From JAFGXT01 sp963677165 (GTDB lineage Bacteria; Verrucomicrobiota; Lentisphaeria; Victivallales; SZUA-371), in assembly GCA_963677165.2 (NCBI GenBank), contig CAXXSX010000002.1, forward strand, positions 2,418,001 through 2,482,000: 64,000 bases of DNA. Reading direction: 5' to 3'. Position 1 is the first letter of the stretch; each line of letters opens with the position of its first letter. A program made the position numbers and the translations under genes. Below are positions 36,250-45,850 of this stretch, piece after piece. A model generated the notes under the pieces. It had not been told where the DNA came from. It made no database searches and saw nothing but the letters and a program-made list of their open reading frames with translations.

Positions 36250-37707
36250 TTAATCTTCTTTGTCCTTGACATCTTTTTTGTCGGTACCAAGATCATTGGT
36301 GTTGGTTGCTGCCTCAAGCTGAGCTCTGGCATTCATTACATTGACCAGTGCGATAACCAGATTCGTTTCGGCTTCAACCAAGTCACGCTGAGCTTCATTC
36401 AAACGCGTTAGCTCTTTATTACCCGCCTTATATTCTTCTTCAACCAGGTCGCGCTGTTTAGTCACCAGTGACAACGTTTCCTTGTACAGTTTTGCCTGTT
36501 TTACGTTCTGAATATAGGAGTCGTATGCTGAACGAACTTCTTCAACAACCATAATCCAGATGTCGGCGACATTGAATTTTGCCTGTGCTAGTAAGGCCTG
36601 TGCTTCACGCAGTTCGTAGAAGCGGGTTCCGCCGTTGAACAGTACCCAGTCAGTAGAAACGCCCCAGCCGTAATAACGGTCATTGTAATAGGTGCGGCTG
36701 CTGCCGGTATTACCATTGCGGTAATCGACTTTAGTTGCATAAGAATTAACGCCGAAACCTGCGCTCAAACTTACTGTTGGAGAATATGCGCCCCATTTTT
36801 CGTATACCTGATATTTGGCGCTTTCAAGCAACTCACGGTAGTATTTCAGGTCCGGACGGTTGTTTAACGCGGCATCAAGATAAATGTTGATATCCGGCAG
36901 AGAATCTTCCGGAATTGATTCAATTGGAGAATATTTCAAGTCATTGGATAAAGTACTTTCCGGAATGCCCATCAGTTCTGCCAGAGCGTAACGGGAGGTA
37001 TTATAACTGTATTCCGCCGCCATCTGGTCTGATGTGGCGTTGTTTACCTGCACTTTAAAGTTTAGGACATCACTGAGCGGACTGGCTCCGGCATCATATT
37101 TATACTGGGTGTCTTTCAACTGGTCAAGCTGGAATTTACGGTCAGTCAGTGCGATACGGTTATTTTCGATTGCCTGAAGAATACTGTTGTAAGCCTGTGC
37201 TACGGCAAGCAGTAGAGTTCTGCGGGCATCTTCACGGACTGCTTCTTCGCCGAGAGCGTTATGTTTTTGTTGAAGCATAATCATGGTACGCTGAAGGCCA
37301 TTGAAAACCGTCAACGTTGCGGACATGCCGACTGAATTGCTCAGGGCATTGGTATTGTTTATACTGGACAAATTAGAAATATCAGTTGGTTTATCAATAT
37401 CCTGGCTGAAACCGTGACTTGCTGTAATCGTTGGGAAATAGGCCCCGATACTTTGATTGTATCTTGACCAGGCAGCTTTGACAGCGTGATATTGTGACGC
37501 AAAGCTTGGATTGTTTGCCAGGGCAATCTGCTGAGCCATCTCCAATGTAAGTAAGTTGACATCAGCCGGCAGAACCTTGCGCGAATCCTGTTTGCGATTG
37601 GTATATGTGTCCTCTTCCGTAGGCAATTGCGGCTGACTGTAGTTATAACATCCGGTTGTTACCGCCAGCAGTGATATGCCAAGTAAATTTAGAAAGCGGT
37701 TTGTCAT
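36250..37707 (-). CDS. TolC-like outer-membrane efflux lipoprotein
   Basis: 485 residues with a lipoprotein signal (LAVTTGC) and two repeats of the outer-membrane efflux (OEP) fold: QIALANNPSF near residue 65, then long coiled alpha-helices and short beta segments, ending RLNEAQRDLVEAETNLVIALVNVMNARAQLEAA. TolC-type proteins form the outer-membrane channel of drug efflux or type I secretion systems; no inner-membrane partner is in the window. A promoter at 37792-37820 precedes it, and gltX follows 57 bases downstream. Confidence 0.88.
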   Translation of the reverse strand: MTNRFLNLLGISLLAVTTGCYNYSQPQLPTEEDTYTNRKQDSRKVLPADVNLLTLEMAQQIALANNPSFASQYHAVKAAWSRYNQSIGAYFPTITASHGFSQDIDKPTDISNLSSINNTNALSNSVGMSATLTVFNGLQRTMIMLQQKHNALGEEAVREDARRTLLLAVAQAYNSILQAIENNRIALTDRKFQLDQLKDTQYKYDAGASPLSDVLNFKVQVNNATSDQMAAEYSYNTSRYALAELMGIPESTLSNDLKYSPIESIPEDSLPDINIYLDAALNNRPDLKYYRELLESAKYQVYEKWGAYSPTVSLSAGFGVNSYATKVDYRNGNTGSSRTYYNDRYYGWGVSTDWVLFNGGTRFYELREAQALLAQAKFNVADIWIMVVEEVRSAYDSYIQNVKQAKLYKETLSLVTKQRDLVEEEYKAGNKELTRLNEAQRDLVEAETNLVIALVNVMNARAQLEAATNTNDLGTDKKDVKDKED

Positions 37708-37791
37708 ATTATCGACTCCATATTTAAATGATTGTTTTAATCGACATGCTTTTTTAATACAATGATTTATAAAGAATATCCTTCTTGAGGA

Positions 37792-37820
37792 ATTTTACAA
37801 GTTTATTTCGGGAAAATCAA
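37792..37820 (-). promoter_or_regulatory. Promoter of the TolC-like operon
   Basis: On the minus strand TTGATT (37815-37820) and TAAAAT (37792-37797) are 17 bases apart; matches to consensus are 4 of 6 and 5 of 6. Transcription would start about 75 bases before the TolC-like gene and may continue through gltX, def and the D123-family gene. Confidence 0.55.
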
Positions 37821-38084
37821 GCGTCAAATTTTCCTTTTGGCGAAAAGAAAAAAATGCAGAATGTCAAAAAGTTTAAGGGAGGTAAAGCAATCAAAATATC
37901 GTTTTTTTAAATCTGTATGACGGATAGCGTCAGTTGAGTCTCATATTACAGGCAGGGAGGCTTTTTTAGGATGTTGGTGATATGTAATTGGGAAGGGGGG
38001 CAATATTGTTTGTGACGTTACCCAAAGTTAAAAGCTGAATCTCAAAGAATTAAACAAACCGACACCGACAAAGTAAACCAGCGA

Positions 38085-38119
38085 AAAAAGCGGAACATAT
38101 TTAATACGTCCCGCTTTTT
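38085..38119 (-). terminator. Intrinsic terminator after the HAD gene
   Basis: AAAAAGCGG and CCGCTTTTT form a 9-bp stem (extended by AC/GT after one mismatch), 10 bases after the HAD stop. Read on the minus strand it is followed by a T-run. Confidence 0.8.
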
Positions 38120-38128
38120 AATAATTTT

Positions 38129-39109
38129 TCAATTGCTGATGATCCGGTGAACCCAGTTCATATCGTAGCTTTCGGCAATCATATTTGTTTTGAGCTGACG
38201 ATGTATATCTCTGGCCCTGGAAGCAGTAGCGTCCAGTCGGCTCAGGGTTACGGCGCCTATTTCCGTTCCGGCGGCGATTTCGCTGCGTCCGTCACCCACG
38301 ATCAGTACATTTTCCGGGTTAATCCGCAGTTTTTTACAAAGCCGTTTCATAATTTCCACTTTAGGCAGTTTTTCCTGCCAGTCCGAGCCCTGAAGGTCTT
38401 CAACCATACAATCCGGCCCGATTTCGTAATCTAACGCACAGACTTCTTCATACATGGTTCCGGCATAAGTGCCGTTGTCATGACGTTCCACAACCGCGCC
38501 GGTAACGAAATAATTTTTAATGCCGCACTGCTGCAGGTAAGCCAGAAAATCCATACTGCCGGGAACCCGCCACGGCTCAGGATTTTTCCGCGCAAGACCT
38601 AAATTATGGTCCCGCGACATCCTGAGCAGCATTTTTTCGTAGCTTCGAAACAATTCGGATGATTTTGTACCGATAAACTGACGCAGCTCCGTACTTTCAT
38701 CAAACGCGTCAAAGACTTCTTCTCCGCTCCAGATGAGCTGGATTATTTCGTCATTCACGTTCAGATCGACTTCCGGCGATTTGATTACGCCGTTCTTAAT
38801 GCCGTTACGAATCGCCCATTCCATCTGGGTCAGAGCGGAAAGTCCAGCAGACTCAATCGAAAAACGTTGTGCTTCGGGAAAACGTTCCGCCGGTATAACC
38901 GTTGAGTTACACAATTCATCTACTACCATTTCATCAGGCAGACCATTTTCGGAGACATAGCCGGTCAGCAGTGTCATCACCGGCACCCAGTCGCGGATCA
39001 GCGAATGAGTACCGTCAATATCATGAAAGGCGTGAGTAATATTCCTGCCTTCGAAAGGGGTCACCAGTTCGAGCAGTCCGTTTTTTTCCGGTTCGTTTAT
39101 ATATGCCAT
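38129..39109 (-). CDS. HAD-superfamily hydrolase
   Basis: 326 residues with HAD motif I DIDGTHS near residue 28 (DxDGT), an all-helical cap in between, motif II NYFVTGAVVE near 198, motif III Lys (KLPKVEIMKRL, about 245) and motif IV VGDGRSEIAAG near 267. The family includes phosphatases and phosphoglucomutases; this length and a large cap suggest a small-molecule sugar phosphatase. It is the last gene of glycan module 2, 20 bases after GH130, and could handle a sugar phosphate released by a GH130 phosphorylase. That coupling is inferred. Confidence 0.8.
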   Translation of the reverse strand: MAYINEPEKNGLLELVTPFEGRNITHAFHDIDGTHSLIRDWVPVMTLLTGYVSENGLPDEMVVDELCNSTVIPAERFPEAQRFSIESAGLSALTQMEWAIRNGIKNGVIKSPEVDLNVNDEIIQLIWSGEEVFDAFDESTELRQFIGTKSSELFRSYEKMLLRMSRDHNLGLARKNPEPWRVPGSMDFLAYLQQCGIKNYFVTGAVVERHDNGTYAGTMYEEVCALDYEIGPDCMVEDLQGSDWQEKLPKVEIMKRLCKKLRINPENVLIVGDGRSEIAAGTEIGAVTLSRLDATASRARDIHRQLKTNMIAESYDMNWVHRIISN

Positions 39110-39129
39110 GATAATACTCCCGGGTGGCG

Positions 39130-40230
39130 TTAAACTGTAGCCAGCTCGGGCATTTCACAGACAGGAGCTTTTGTGCGCAGGCTGTCGAGGATCTCACTGA
39201 TACTTAGCGTTGCCCCGCAAACAACCAGGTCGGCGGCACCGTAATAAACGGTAACATTGTCACCATCAATAATCTGACCATTTGTAAAAACACACTGTCC
39301 GCAAAACCCTTTATTTTCATAGCTGGCTTCCGGTTCCATAACCGGAGTAACAGAACGAGCCAGAACTTTCCAGGGTTCGTTGATATCAAGCAGCAAAGCT
39401 CCCAGGCAATAACGTCCTTTATGATCAGCTCCGTGATAAATTTCCAGCCATCCGGCTTCGGTTTCGATCGGGGATGAACCGGCACCGATCCGCTGATTGT
39501 CCCAACTTCCCGGACGTATTGTGGCCAGTTCGCGGTGATCACCCCAGTAGCGCATGTCGGGAGAAGCGGAAATCCAGATATTATGGTCACCGATATTGCC
39601 CTGTCCCGGACTGCTCGGACGGTGCAGGCAGTAGTAAAGCCCGTTGATCTTGCGCGGAAAGAGTGCACAGTCTTTATTTGGCGGCGGAAGAATCAGTTCA
39701 CGTTCCGAAAAATGTACCCAGTCGGTGGTAGTCATGTGCCCGACCGCAACCGCAGAACTGCCGACAGCGGTATAAGTAAGGTGGTAAATGCCTTCAACTT
39801 CTTCAACCCGGCAATCCTCTATGCCGAAACCTTCCGTAAAACCTTTTGGAAAAATCCGGGCAGCCGGGTCAATATTAAAATTTTTCCCGCCATCGTAACT
39901 CCAGGCAATCAGCAGGTGTGACATGGTAGTTAGAAAGACTTTGTCATCATAGAAAAAACCACGAGGATCGACCTGCAGAAATTTCGGGTCCTGTTTTGAG
40001 ACCAGCCATGGAGTCACTTTATCAGTCTTTTGATCAACAAGCAGAGCGGCAACATGCTGGGAATCACAGAGCGGACATTCAGCCACCCGCAACAGCATTC
40101 CAACCCGGTCTTTGTTGCGGAATGCGCCGGGATTAAGAACGCACTCAACTTTTACGTCAGGCCGTGACGGCGGAATATCCTCCGGTCGAAACAGCGGATT
40201 ATTTTCAAAACGTTTCACAGTACATTTCAT
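39130..40230 (-). CDS. GH130 glycoside phosphorylase/hydrolase
   Basis: 366 residues, GH130: GFGIEDCRVEEVEGIYHLTYTAV around 110-130 holds the catalytic Asp in Glu-Asp-Cys-Arg, with LFPRKINGLYYCLHRPSSP near 190 and GAGSSPIETEAGWLEIYHGAD near 250. Typical members are beta-1,4-mannosylglucose or mannooligosaccharide phosphorylases. There is no signal peptide. The start overlaps the stop of the DUF4838 gene upstream by four bases (ATGA), so translation is coupled. Position in module 2 suggests it processes the sugar released outside by the DUF4838 proteins. Confidence 0.9.
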   Translation of the reverse strand: MKCTVKRFENNPLFRPEDIPPSRPDVKVECVLNPGAFRNKDRVGMLLRVAECPLCDSQHVAALLVDQKTDKVTPWLVSKQDPKFLQVDPRGFFYDDKVFLTTMSHLLIAWSYDGGKNFNIDPAARIFPKGFTEGFGIEDCRVEEVEGIYHLTYTAVGSSAVAVGHMTTTDWVHFSERELILPPPNKDCALFPRKINGLYYCLHRPSSPGQGNIGDHNIWISASPDMRYWGDHRELATIRPGSWDNQRIGAGSSPIETEAGWLEIYHGADHKGRYCLGALLLDINEPWKVLARSVTPVMEPEASYENKGFCGQCVFTNGQIIDGDNVTVYYGAADLVVCGATLSISEILDSLRTKAPVCEMPELATV

Positions 40231-42635
40231 TTTTTCAATTCCTTTGTAATTTCATCGGAACGGTCCAGAGCATAAGGATGCCGGCTTCCGGTTAGTTTAT
40301 ATAATTCAATGCGATTAAGTTTTTGATTGCTGCCCACCAGGAAAGCCGGCATATAGATACCGCCCGCCGGACCGTGATTTGTGCAGATTACCGCCACGGA
40401 ATTGCTGCCGTTGCGCAGATAGTGCCCGGCATCGAATCCAAATGGATGGTTCCACAGGTTATAGATGGTTTTACCGGTACTTTTCAGGGTGTGGTCGTAC
40501 GCTTTTTTCCCGTTGATATAAATCACGGCTTCGCAGTCGACTGACCCGAAAAACAAATACCAGTGCTTATATTGTTCTACATTTTTTACCGCAATCATAT
40601 TACGAAAGACCCCGGTTCCGATAAATCCGGGGTATCCCTGAGCTTCCCAGCCGACGCCCATATTGTCGATAAAGTCATCCCAGCCGGAGACATTCACTTG
40701 ATCCCCTGCGTTTTTAATTGCTTCACGCTGGATTTTATCGTGTTCCGTCATCAGGGTCAGAGCTTTCAGCTTCCATAACGATGAAAGTTTTTCCACCTCT
40801 ACCGGCTGTCCCTGATAATCAACAGTTTTTGTCCAGCCTTTGGCTTTTCTGCCGTCGCGTTTACGAATGCGCTCCAGCCATGTTTTCAGCATGGCGCATT
40901 CACTGTACTTTTTGATCTTATATTTGGCGGCCAGCCGCTCAAAATCAGCGATGTACTGTTTAAATGAGTCGGGGAAAGGCTTACCCTGTTTCACATATTC
41001 AATCGACTTCCGGTTGATAGTACGTACCATCAACGGCAGAGAGGCGATTTCCACGCGCGGCAGCAAGTCTTCACGATGATTCTTTTTTAATAAAGCTTTG
41101 GCTTCATCCAGGCAGGACTGTTCAAAACGGTTGAAAGCAATTTCATCTTTTGGAGCTTCGCGACCGCTTTTGCCGATCTCGTAGACTTTCAAATAAAGTT
41201 TTTCCATTGCCGGAGCCGCCGGGCCATAAACCCCATTGATATAATCGTGCATCAGCGGTTCAATCGGCTGTTCCGGATTCCACAACAGCTTTTCAAACAC
41301 CCAGGCGGAAATACCTTCCAGCGCCGCGCCGGGGGACTGATAAGCACCCTGCAGCATGACTCCGGTCACGCCGTTACGAGCGTAAAACTTCAGATTCTGA
41401 GCCATGGAATAAAGAGTTGGTTCATAGGCAAAATAGTTGTTGAAATTCACATAGTAGTCCCAGATGTATATCCGGGGAACAACTTTGCGCCACTGTTTGA
41501 TGTTCGCGACGAAATCAGAATTCTTTTCCACCGGAATATATTTTGCCTGACTCTGGATATCGGTACACAGCCACACGGCGGTATTGTCAGCCATCTTCAT
41601 GTGCTTCGGCGGCTTACGCGTTTGCTGATAACCAAGAAACATGATTTCGCGATCATTAATGCCTGCTTTTTTGATAGCGTTTGCCACATGATTCACCAGC
41701 ATCAGGTGCGGCGCGGCAGGGGTTCCCTCGCGGGCGATTACCGCTTCGCATTCCGGGCAGTGGCACCGCACCGGGGAATCGTTCTGCGACAGATTAACAG
41801 CCCCGGTTCCATGCTTCATAAGCGCAATGATTTCTTCTACTGCCAGCTTTTGAACCATCGGACTCAACGGACAAAGCTGGTCTTTGATCCGTTTACCATG
41901 TTCGTCCATCATAAAGCACTTTGGAAATTTCTTGAGGTTTTCCGGTGTACTTTTCAGAATATTGTTATAGGTATGGGCAAACCACCATTTGCCTTTGTAC
42001 GCCGCGGAAGCGTAAAAGCCGCCCAGCGGTTTGGGAATTCCACTGAATACTCCATTGCCACGGTTACGCAGGGTGAATTCCGATTTATTGGAAATGAAGG
42101 TCAATGGATCACGAAACACCGGAAAGGCCGGAGTTTCCACGCGAGATTCCAGTTCAACTGTCAATTCCGGCTTTGACGGTATCTTGTTCCAGCCGTTGCC
42201 GTACCAGCGGCAGCCCAAATCCTCTTCAAGAAACATGTAAGCAGCAAACAACGGTCCGCGCCTTTTACTACCGAACAGATAGATATTACCGTTCTTTACA
42301 GTAAGTCCGCAACTGGCAGGAGTGGTAATTTTATTCCAACCTTCTGGCCTGGCTTTTTGGGCCGCTTGGGTCTGTCCGATACTGATATACGGCGAATGAA
42401 TTTTTTTGTCGCTTTCATTCACAATTTTAAAATCGGCGCCGGTGATTTTATTCAAGTGATAGCACAACTCATCGGCAGCCTTCTGTTCGGTTGGCAACGG
42501 CTGCTTCGGCAACAGCAGAACGAATAAAGTCTTGCCATTTTTCGCCAGATTAATCTGCGTTTTTTTTGCCGCCGCGGCAACCGAAATTCCGGCTCCAAGT
42601 AGGCCGCAAAGTAATAATTTACCTATATTTATCAT
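40227..42635 (-). CDS. Secreted DUF4838 protein, paralogue A
   Basis: 802 residues with a signal peptide (1-22). Residues about 30-150 match the alpha-glucuronidase-like N-terminal domain (TEQKAADELCYHLNKITG, then GRRGPLFAAYMFLEEDLGCRWYG). The DUF4838 domain fills about 200-560, with CHCPEC near residue 291 as a possible metal site and YIWDYYVNFNNYFAYEP near 395. The C-terminal 130 residues form a galactose-binding-like beta-sandwich (VYINGKKAYDHTL) that its paralogue does not share. DUF4838 proteins are predicted glycosidases but lack a proven reaction. Overlaps GH130 and follows paralogue B by 22 bases. Confidence 0.82.
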   Translation of the reverse strand: MINIGKLLLCGLLGAGISVAAAAKKTQINLAKNGKTLFVLLLPKQPLPTEQKAADELCYHLNKITGADFKIVNESDKKIHSPYISIGQTQAAQKARPEGWNKITTPASCGLTVKNGNIYLFGSKRRGPLFAAYMFLEEDLGCRWYGNGWNKIPSKPELTVELESRVETPAFPVFRDPLTFISNKSEFTLRNRGNGVFSGIPKPLGGFYASAAYKGKWWFAHTYNNILKSTPENLKKFPKCFMMDEHGKRIKDQLCPLSPMVQKLAVEEIIALMKHGTGAVNLSQNDSPVRCHCPECEAVIAREGTPAAPHLMLVNHVANAIKKAGINDREIMFLGYQQTRKPPKHMKMADNTAVWLCTDIQSQAKYIPVEKNSDFVANIKQWRKVVPRIYIWDYYVNFNNYFAYEPTLYSMAQNLKFYARNGVTGVMLQGAYQSPGAALEGISAWVFEKLLWNPEQPIEPLMHDYINGVYGPAAPAMEKLYLKVYEIGKSGREAPKDEIAFNRFEQSCLDEAKALLKKNHREDLLPRVEIASLPLMVRTINRKSIEYVKQGKPFPDSFKQYIADFERLAAKYKIKKYSECAMLKTWLERIRKRDGRKAKGWTKTVDYQGQPVEVEKLSSLWKLKALTLMTEHDKIQREAIKNAGDQVNVSGWDDFIDNMGVGWEAQGYPGFIGTGVFRNMIAVKNVEQYKHWYLFFGSVDCEAVIYINGKKAYDHTLKSTGKTIYNLWNHPFGFDAGHYLRNGSNSVAVICTNHGPAGGIYMPAFLVGSNQKLNRIELYKLTGSRHPYALDRSDEITKELKK

Positions 42636-42657
42636 ATATATTGGTCCGTATTATAGT

Positions 42658-44913
42658 TTATTTTACAGGGATAAGTTCAAGTGCGTCGAGACGGACATTT
42701 TTCGCAGCATCGGGTGATATGGTGTAAACATAGAGATTACCAAAACCTCCCGGACGGGAAAACGTACCGCAATCGATCCAGGTATAATCCTTTTTCAATT
42801 CAGAACCCTTAATTTTATGGAAGGTCACAAAACCCCGTTTCTTATGGAAATAGCCCACTGCAATCGCGTCTTTATCGGCTTTGGCGCTGTCAGCTTTGAT
42901 CCTGATCGAGATGTGATATTTTCCATCGCGTTTCAGGAATGGATAATCCGTATCATTCCAGCGGACCGGATATTCCGCTCTAGTATACGGTAACCGGAGC
43001 GATACGCCCGAACCGGATTCCGGATCTTTGCGGAACGAAGGTCCGCTGTTCCAGATAATTCTTCCATGGTCGGCTGAGATCAGGATACCGTCTTTCGGCA
43101 GTTTTCGGGGATGCTTTTTAAAATCCCACAGTTTCAGTTTCGCCAGCAGTAAATCCATATGTCCGCCTTCTCGGAAAAAACGAATACCCTCTCTCTTGGT
43201 CGTCGCTTCAAATTTAGCATAAAGCTTATCGAACTGTTTTCGTAATCCGGCTACTGCAGCCGGATTTCCGGCACTTTGTTCTATCCGTCCGGTCAGGTAT
43301 TCCAGTTGCAGGATGATCACCGGCAATGCTTCCAGGTCAAGCAGTTTTTTCAGTTCAGGATCATTACCGTTTCTCTTCAATGCGGCATACGCTTTGTTAA
43401 AAGCGGCCAGTCCGGCAATACGCAGCATTTCCGGTTCTTTTACTGCTCTTGGGTTGGCTGGCGTTTTTCCACTCTTGCCCATGAAGTAAATCTGACGATA
43501 AAACTTAAATATTTCCTTACCGGCTGCGCGTCCGAAAACACCCTCACAGTACTCTTTCATCAGTTTTAGTGGATCAAGCTGCGGATTCCACATCAGTTTC
43601 GCCAGAACCCAGGCCCGCAGCGTTTCTCGCTCTCCGCCGACAGTGGTATCACCCTGCAACTGGACGCCCTTAACGCCGTTCTTCGCGTAATATCGCAGGT
43701 TTTCGGTCATGGAATATAGCGTGGTGTCGTAATGCAGATAGTTATGGAAGGTGCAATGATAGTCCCAGATATGAATTTCCGGGGCGATCTTTTTCCAGGC
43801 GTTCATACGCTCTACAAAACGTTTGCTGGTGTAGATCGGCTTATGGCGAATTTCCGCTGCCAGACAGTCGGTACATAGCCAGATGACAACATTGGGGTGA
43901 AACTTAATTTTCTTCGGCGGAAGTCCAGTGGCCCAGTATGCCAGAGTTGATACTCTTGCTTTCGGAAATTCTTTAGCTACTTCTCCAGCGACCTTGTTCA
44001 GCAATTTCATTGCCGGGGTCGATTTGGAGCCACCGCGCTTTATTGCCGCGGTACATTTGGGACAATGACAATAAGCCGTAGTGTCGCAGATACCAACCAT
44101 TACATAGTTACAATCGGGCTTTTTACGCAGTTCATTCAGCGCCCAGTTTATCGCACGCTGCTGAAAGCCTGGGTTTAACGGACAACGCTGTCCCGGATTA
44201 CGAGTGCCGTTGGCATTCATCGCAAAATATTCCGGATGACTTTTAAACAGGTTCCTCGGAGCAATCAGGTCATAGGTATGAGCATACCATGGGGTAGTAT
44301 AGTTCACATGGTGACCGCCAAGTTCTTTGGGTATTTTCAGATAGAGTTGATCGGTCCGGTTGCGCAATGCCCAGTCGGTATTGTGGGCACAACCGTTCAG
44401 GGAATCACGAATGTGAGGAAATGCGGGAACCGATGTGCAGTTATTGATATCAACCGTCAATTCCGATTTATGCGGAATCCGTTCCACTTTGGGACTGAAC
44501 CAGTGACAACCCAAATCATCTTCCAGAAAAGCGTAAACCGCATTCAGCGCCCCGCGACCGGGGCCGCCGAACAGGAACAGATTGCCGTTCTTAACCGCAA
44601 TACCGTAACCGTCATCGCCGAGTTTGGCAGTCCAACCCTGCGGCCTGACCTGCTCTGCCAGAGCGGTCTTTCCAATGCTGATGACTTTTCCGTTAGCACT
44701 GCTGGAGACAGGAAACTCAACATCAGTAATCTTCTTCAGATAATCCCGGAGTTCTTCTGACGCTTTGACGTCAGTCGGCAGCGGGTTTTCCGGCAGCAGA
44801 ATGGTATAACTGGTAGTGCCGTTACTGCTCAGTTTCAGCTCTTCGGCGCGCAATGAAAGTAGAGTCATCGCACACAGAAGCAGCAGTGTTAATTTTGTGT
44901 ATTTACCAAACAT
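42658..44913 (-). CDS. Secreted DUF4838 protein, paralogue B
   Basis: 751 residues with signal peptide ending LRAEE. It has the same plan as paralogue A: alpha-glucuronidase-like N-terminal domain (VKASEELRDYLKKITD, GRGALNAVYAFLEDDLGCHWF) and a DUF4838 core (AYCHCPKCTAAIKRGG near 265, IHIWDYHCTFHNYLHYD near 370). The C-terminal part differs: a beta-rich domain from about 600 that resembles a carbohydrate-binding module. The tandem pair suggests duplication followed by different tail domains for two linkages or two faces of a substrate. Downstream of the pseudopilin by 26 bases. Confidence 0.82.
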   Translation of the reverse strand: MFGKYTKLTLLLLCAMTLLSLRAEELKLSSNGTTSYTILLPENPLPTDVKASEELRDYLKKITDVEFPVSSSANGKVISIGKTALAEQVRPQGWTAKLGDDGYGIAVKNGNLFLFGGPGRGALNAVYAFLEDDLGCHWFSPKVERIPHKSELTVDINNCTSVPAFPHIRDSLNGCAHNTDWALRNRTDQLYLKIPKELGGHHVNYTTPWYAHTYDLIAPRNLFKSHPEYFAMNANGTRNPGQRCPLNPGFQQRAINWALNELRKKPDCNYVMVGICDTTAYCHCPKCTAAIKRGGSKSTPAMKLLNKVAGEVAKEFPKARVSTLAYWATGLPPKKIKFHPNVVIWLCTDCLAAEIRHKPIYTSKRFVERMNAWKKIAPEIHIWDYHCTFHNYLHYDTTLYSMTENLRYYAKNGVKGVQLQGDTTVGGERETLRAWVLAKLMWNPQLDPLKLMKEYCEGVFGRAAGKEIFKFYRQIYFMGKSGKTPANPRAVKEPEMLRIAGLAAFNKAYAALKRNGNDPELKKLLDLEALPVIILQLEYLTGRIEQSAGNPAAVAGLRKQFDKLYAKFEATTKREGIRFFREGGHMDLLLAKLKLWDFKKHPRKLPKDGILISADHGRIIWNSGPSFRKDPESGSGVSLRLPYTRAEYPVRWNDTDYPFLKRDGKYHISIRIKADSAKADKDAIAVGYFHKKRGFVTFHKIKGSELKKDYTWIDCGTFSRPGGFGNLYVYTISPDAAKNVRLDALELIPVK

Positions 44914-44939
44914 TATAGTTCCCTGATATGATCCTATGA

Positions 44940-45698
44940 TTAGTAGCTGTAAGATACGCCGGCAGTATGATCGGTCGGAGCAATATAAACAGAGCCGGAA
45001 GTCTGACGTTCCTCCTTGAGGTTATCAAGAATCTCTTTAACTGTCAGTGCGGATGCATGCCCGTCTGCAAATGCAATGTTGGCCCGTTTGCCATGACGGC
45101 AACTTATATTTCCAACGGAGGAATCAGACACTGAACTAAGTTTTGAATTCTGGGTAGTTCCTGCTTTGTTTACAGAGTCGGCAAAAGCCATTGTCCGGGA
45201 AGTTGCCTTTGGCATTCTGATAGTGAAAAACAGTCCAGCAGGATAACTTCCGCCTCGACACCAGGCTTTAGAACTCATCAATGCACTTGTAACAGGACTG
45301 CCATAGCAGTTCAACTGCCACCAGGAACCAGTGACTCCTTGCGGCCCTTTCATGGATGGGCAGAATGTTACATTGGAACCCGCCTGCACTCCAGTATCAC
45401 TCCAGCCGGGAGTAGCAAGATAGTTCAGTCCAACGTAAGGAATATTATTATGAGTATTCTTTCCATAAATTACTGGCCAGCACCAGTCAGTAGTTGTGTA
45501 CACATAATGCAGTAAAAAGCCGTTGAAATCGTTCGCATATAAAGTTCCGGCAGTACCTACCTGCTTAAGCTGACTCAAACATGAAATCGCTTTCGCGCGA
45601 TCACGTGCTTTGTTAAGTGCTGGTAACAGCATGGCTGCGAGTATGGCAATAATTGCTATTACTACCAAGAGTTCAATGAGTGTAAAAAGTCTTTTCAT
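44940..45698 (-). CDS. Pseudopilin-like protein (FTLIELL, H-X9-DG)
   Basis: 252 residues starting MKRLFTLIELLVVIAIIAIL, with GGAG eight bases upstream. The C-terminal motif is CRHGKRANIAFADGH (H-X9-DG). The residue before the mature Phe is Leu, not Gly. Cleavage by a standard prepilin peptidase is therefore doubtful. It is the first structural gene after the GntR regulator of module 2, 152 bases away, and upstream of two secreted DUF4838 proteins. The gap 45699-45850 holds a TTATT/AATAA dyad at 45804-45819 and no gene. Confidence 0.88.
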   Translation of the reverse strand: MKRLFTLIELLVVIAIIAILAAMLLPALNKARDRAKAISCLSQLKQVGTAGTLYANDFNGFLLHYVYTTTDWCWPVIYGKNTHNNIPYVGLNYLATPGWSDTGVQAGSNVTFCPSMKGPQGVTGSWWQLNCYGSPVTSALMSSKAWCRGGSYPAGLFFTIRMPKATSRTMAFADSVNKAGTTQNSKLSSVSDSSVGNISCRHGKRANIAFADGHASALTVKEILDNLKEERQTSGSVYIAPTDHTAGVSYSY

Positions 45699-45850
45699 TT
45701 CTTTTTCTCCTAATTTATAGATTAGTTGTTGTTTCGTTTAAAAATTTTTTCGTTAATAATCATAATTCATTGTCCTTTCACTTTATTGTATTTTCAGAAA
45801 CTGTTATTAGTTCCAATAATTCAAAGCGGTTGTATTTTATTTTTTCTGTT

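Larger units (their letters stand above)
37708..38128. other. Gene-free stretch upstream of the TolC-like gene
   Basis: About 420 bases with no supportable gene. It contains the minus-strand promoter of the TolC-like gene (37792-37820), a short perfect dyad TGACG/CGTCA (37918-37932) and the terminator of the HAD gene (38085-38119). I see nothing else. Confidence 0.5.

Noticed and set aside
41247..42176. 309-codon open frame on the + strand
   Set aside because: Lies fully antisense to the DUF4838 gene at 40227-42635; His/Arg-rich composition and no motif or ribosome site.
44236..44760. 174-codon + strand frame
   Set aside because: Antisense to DUF4838 paralogue B, no motif.
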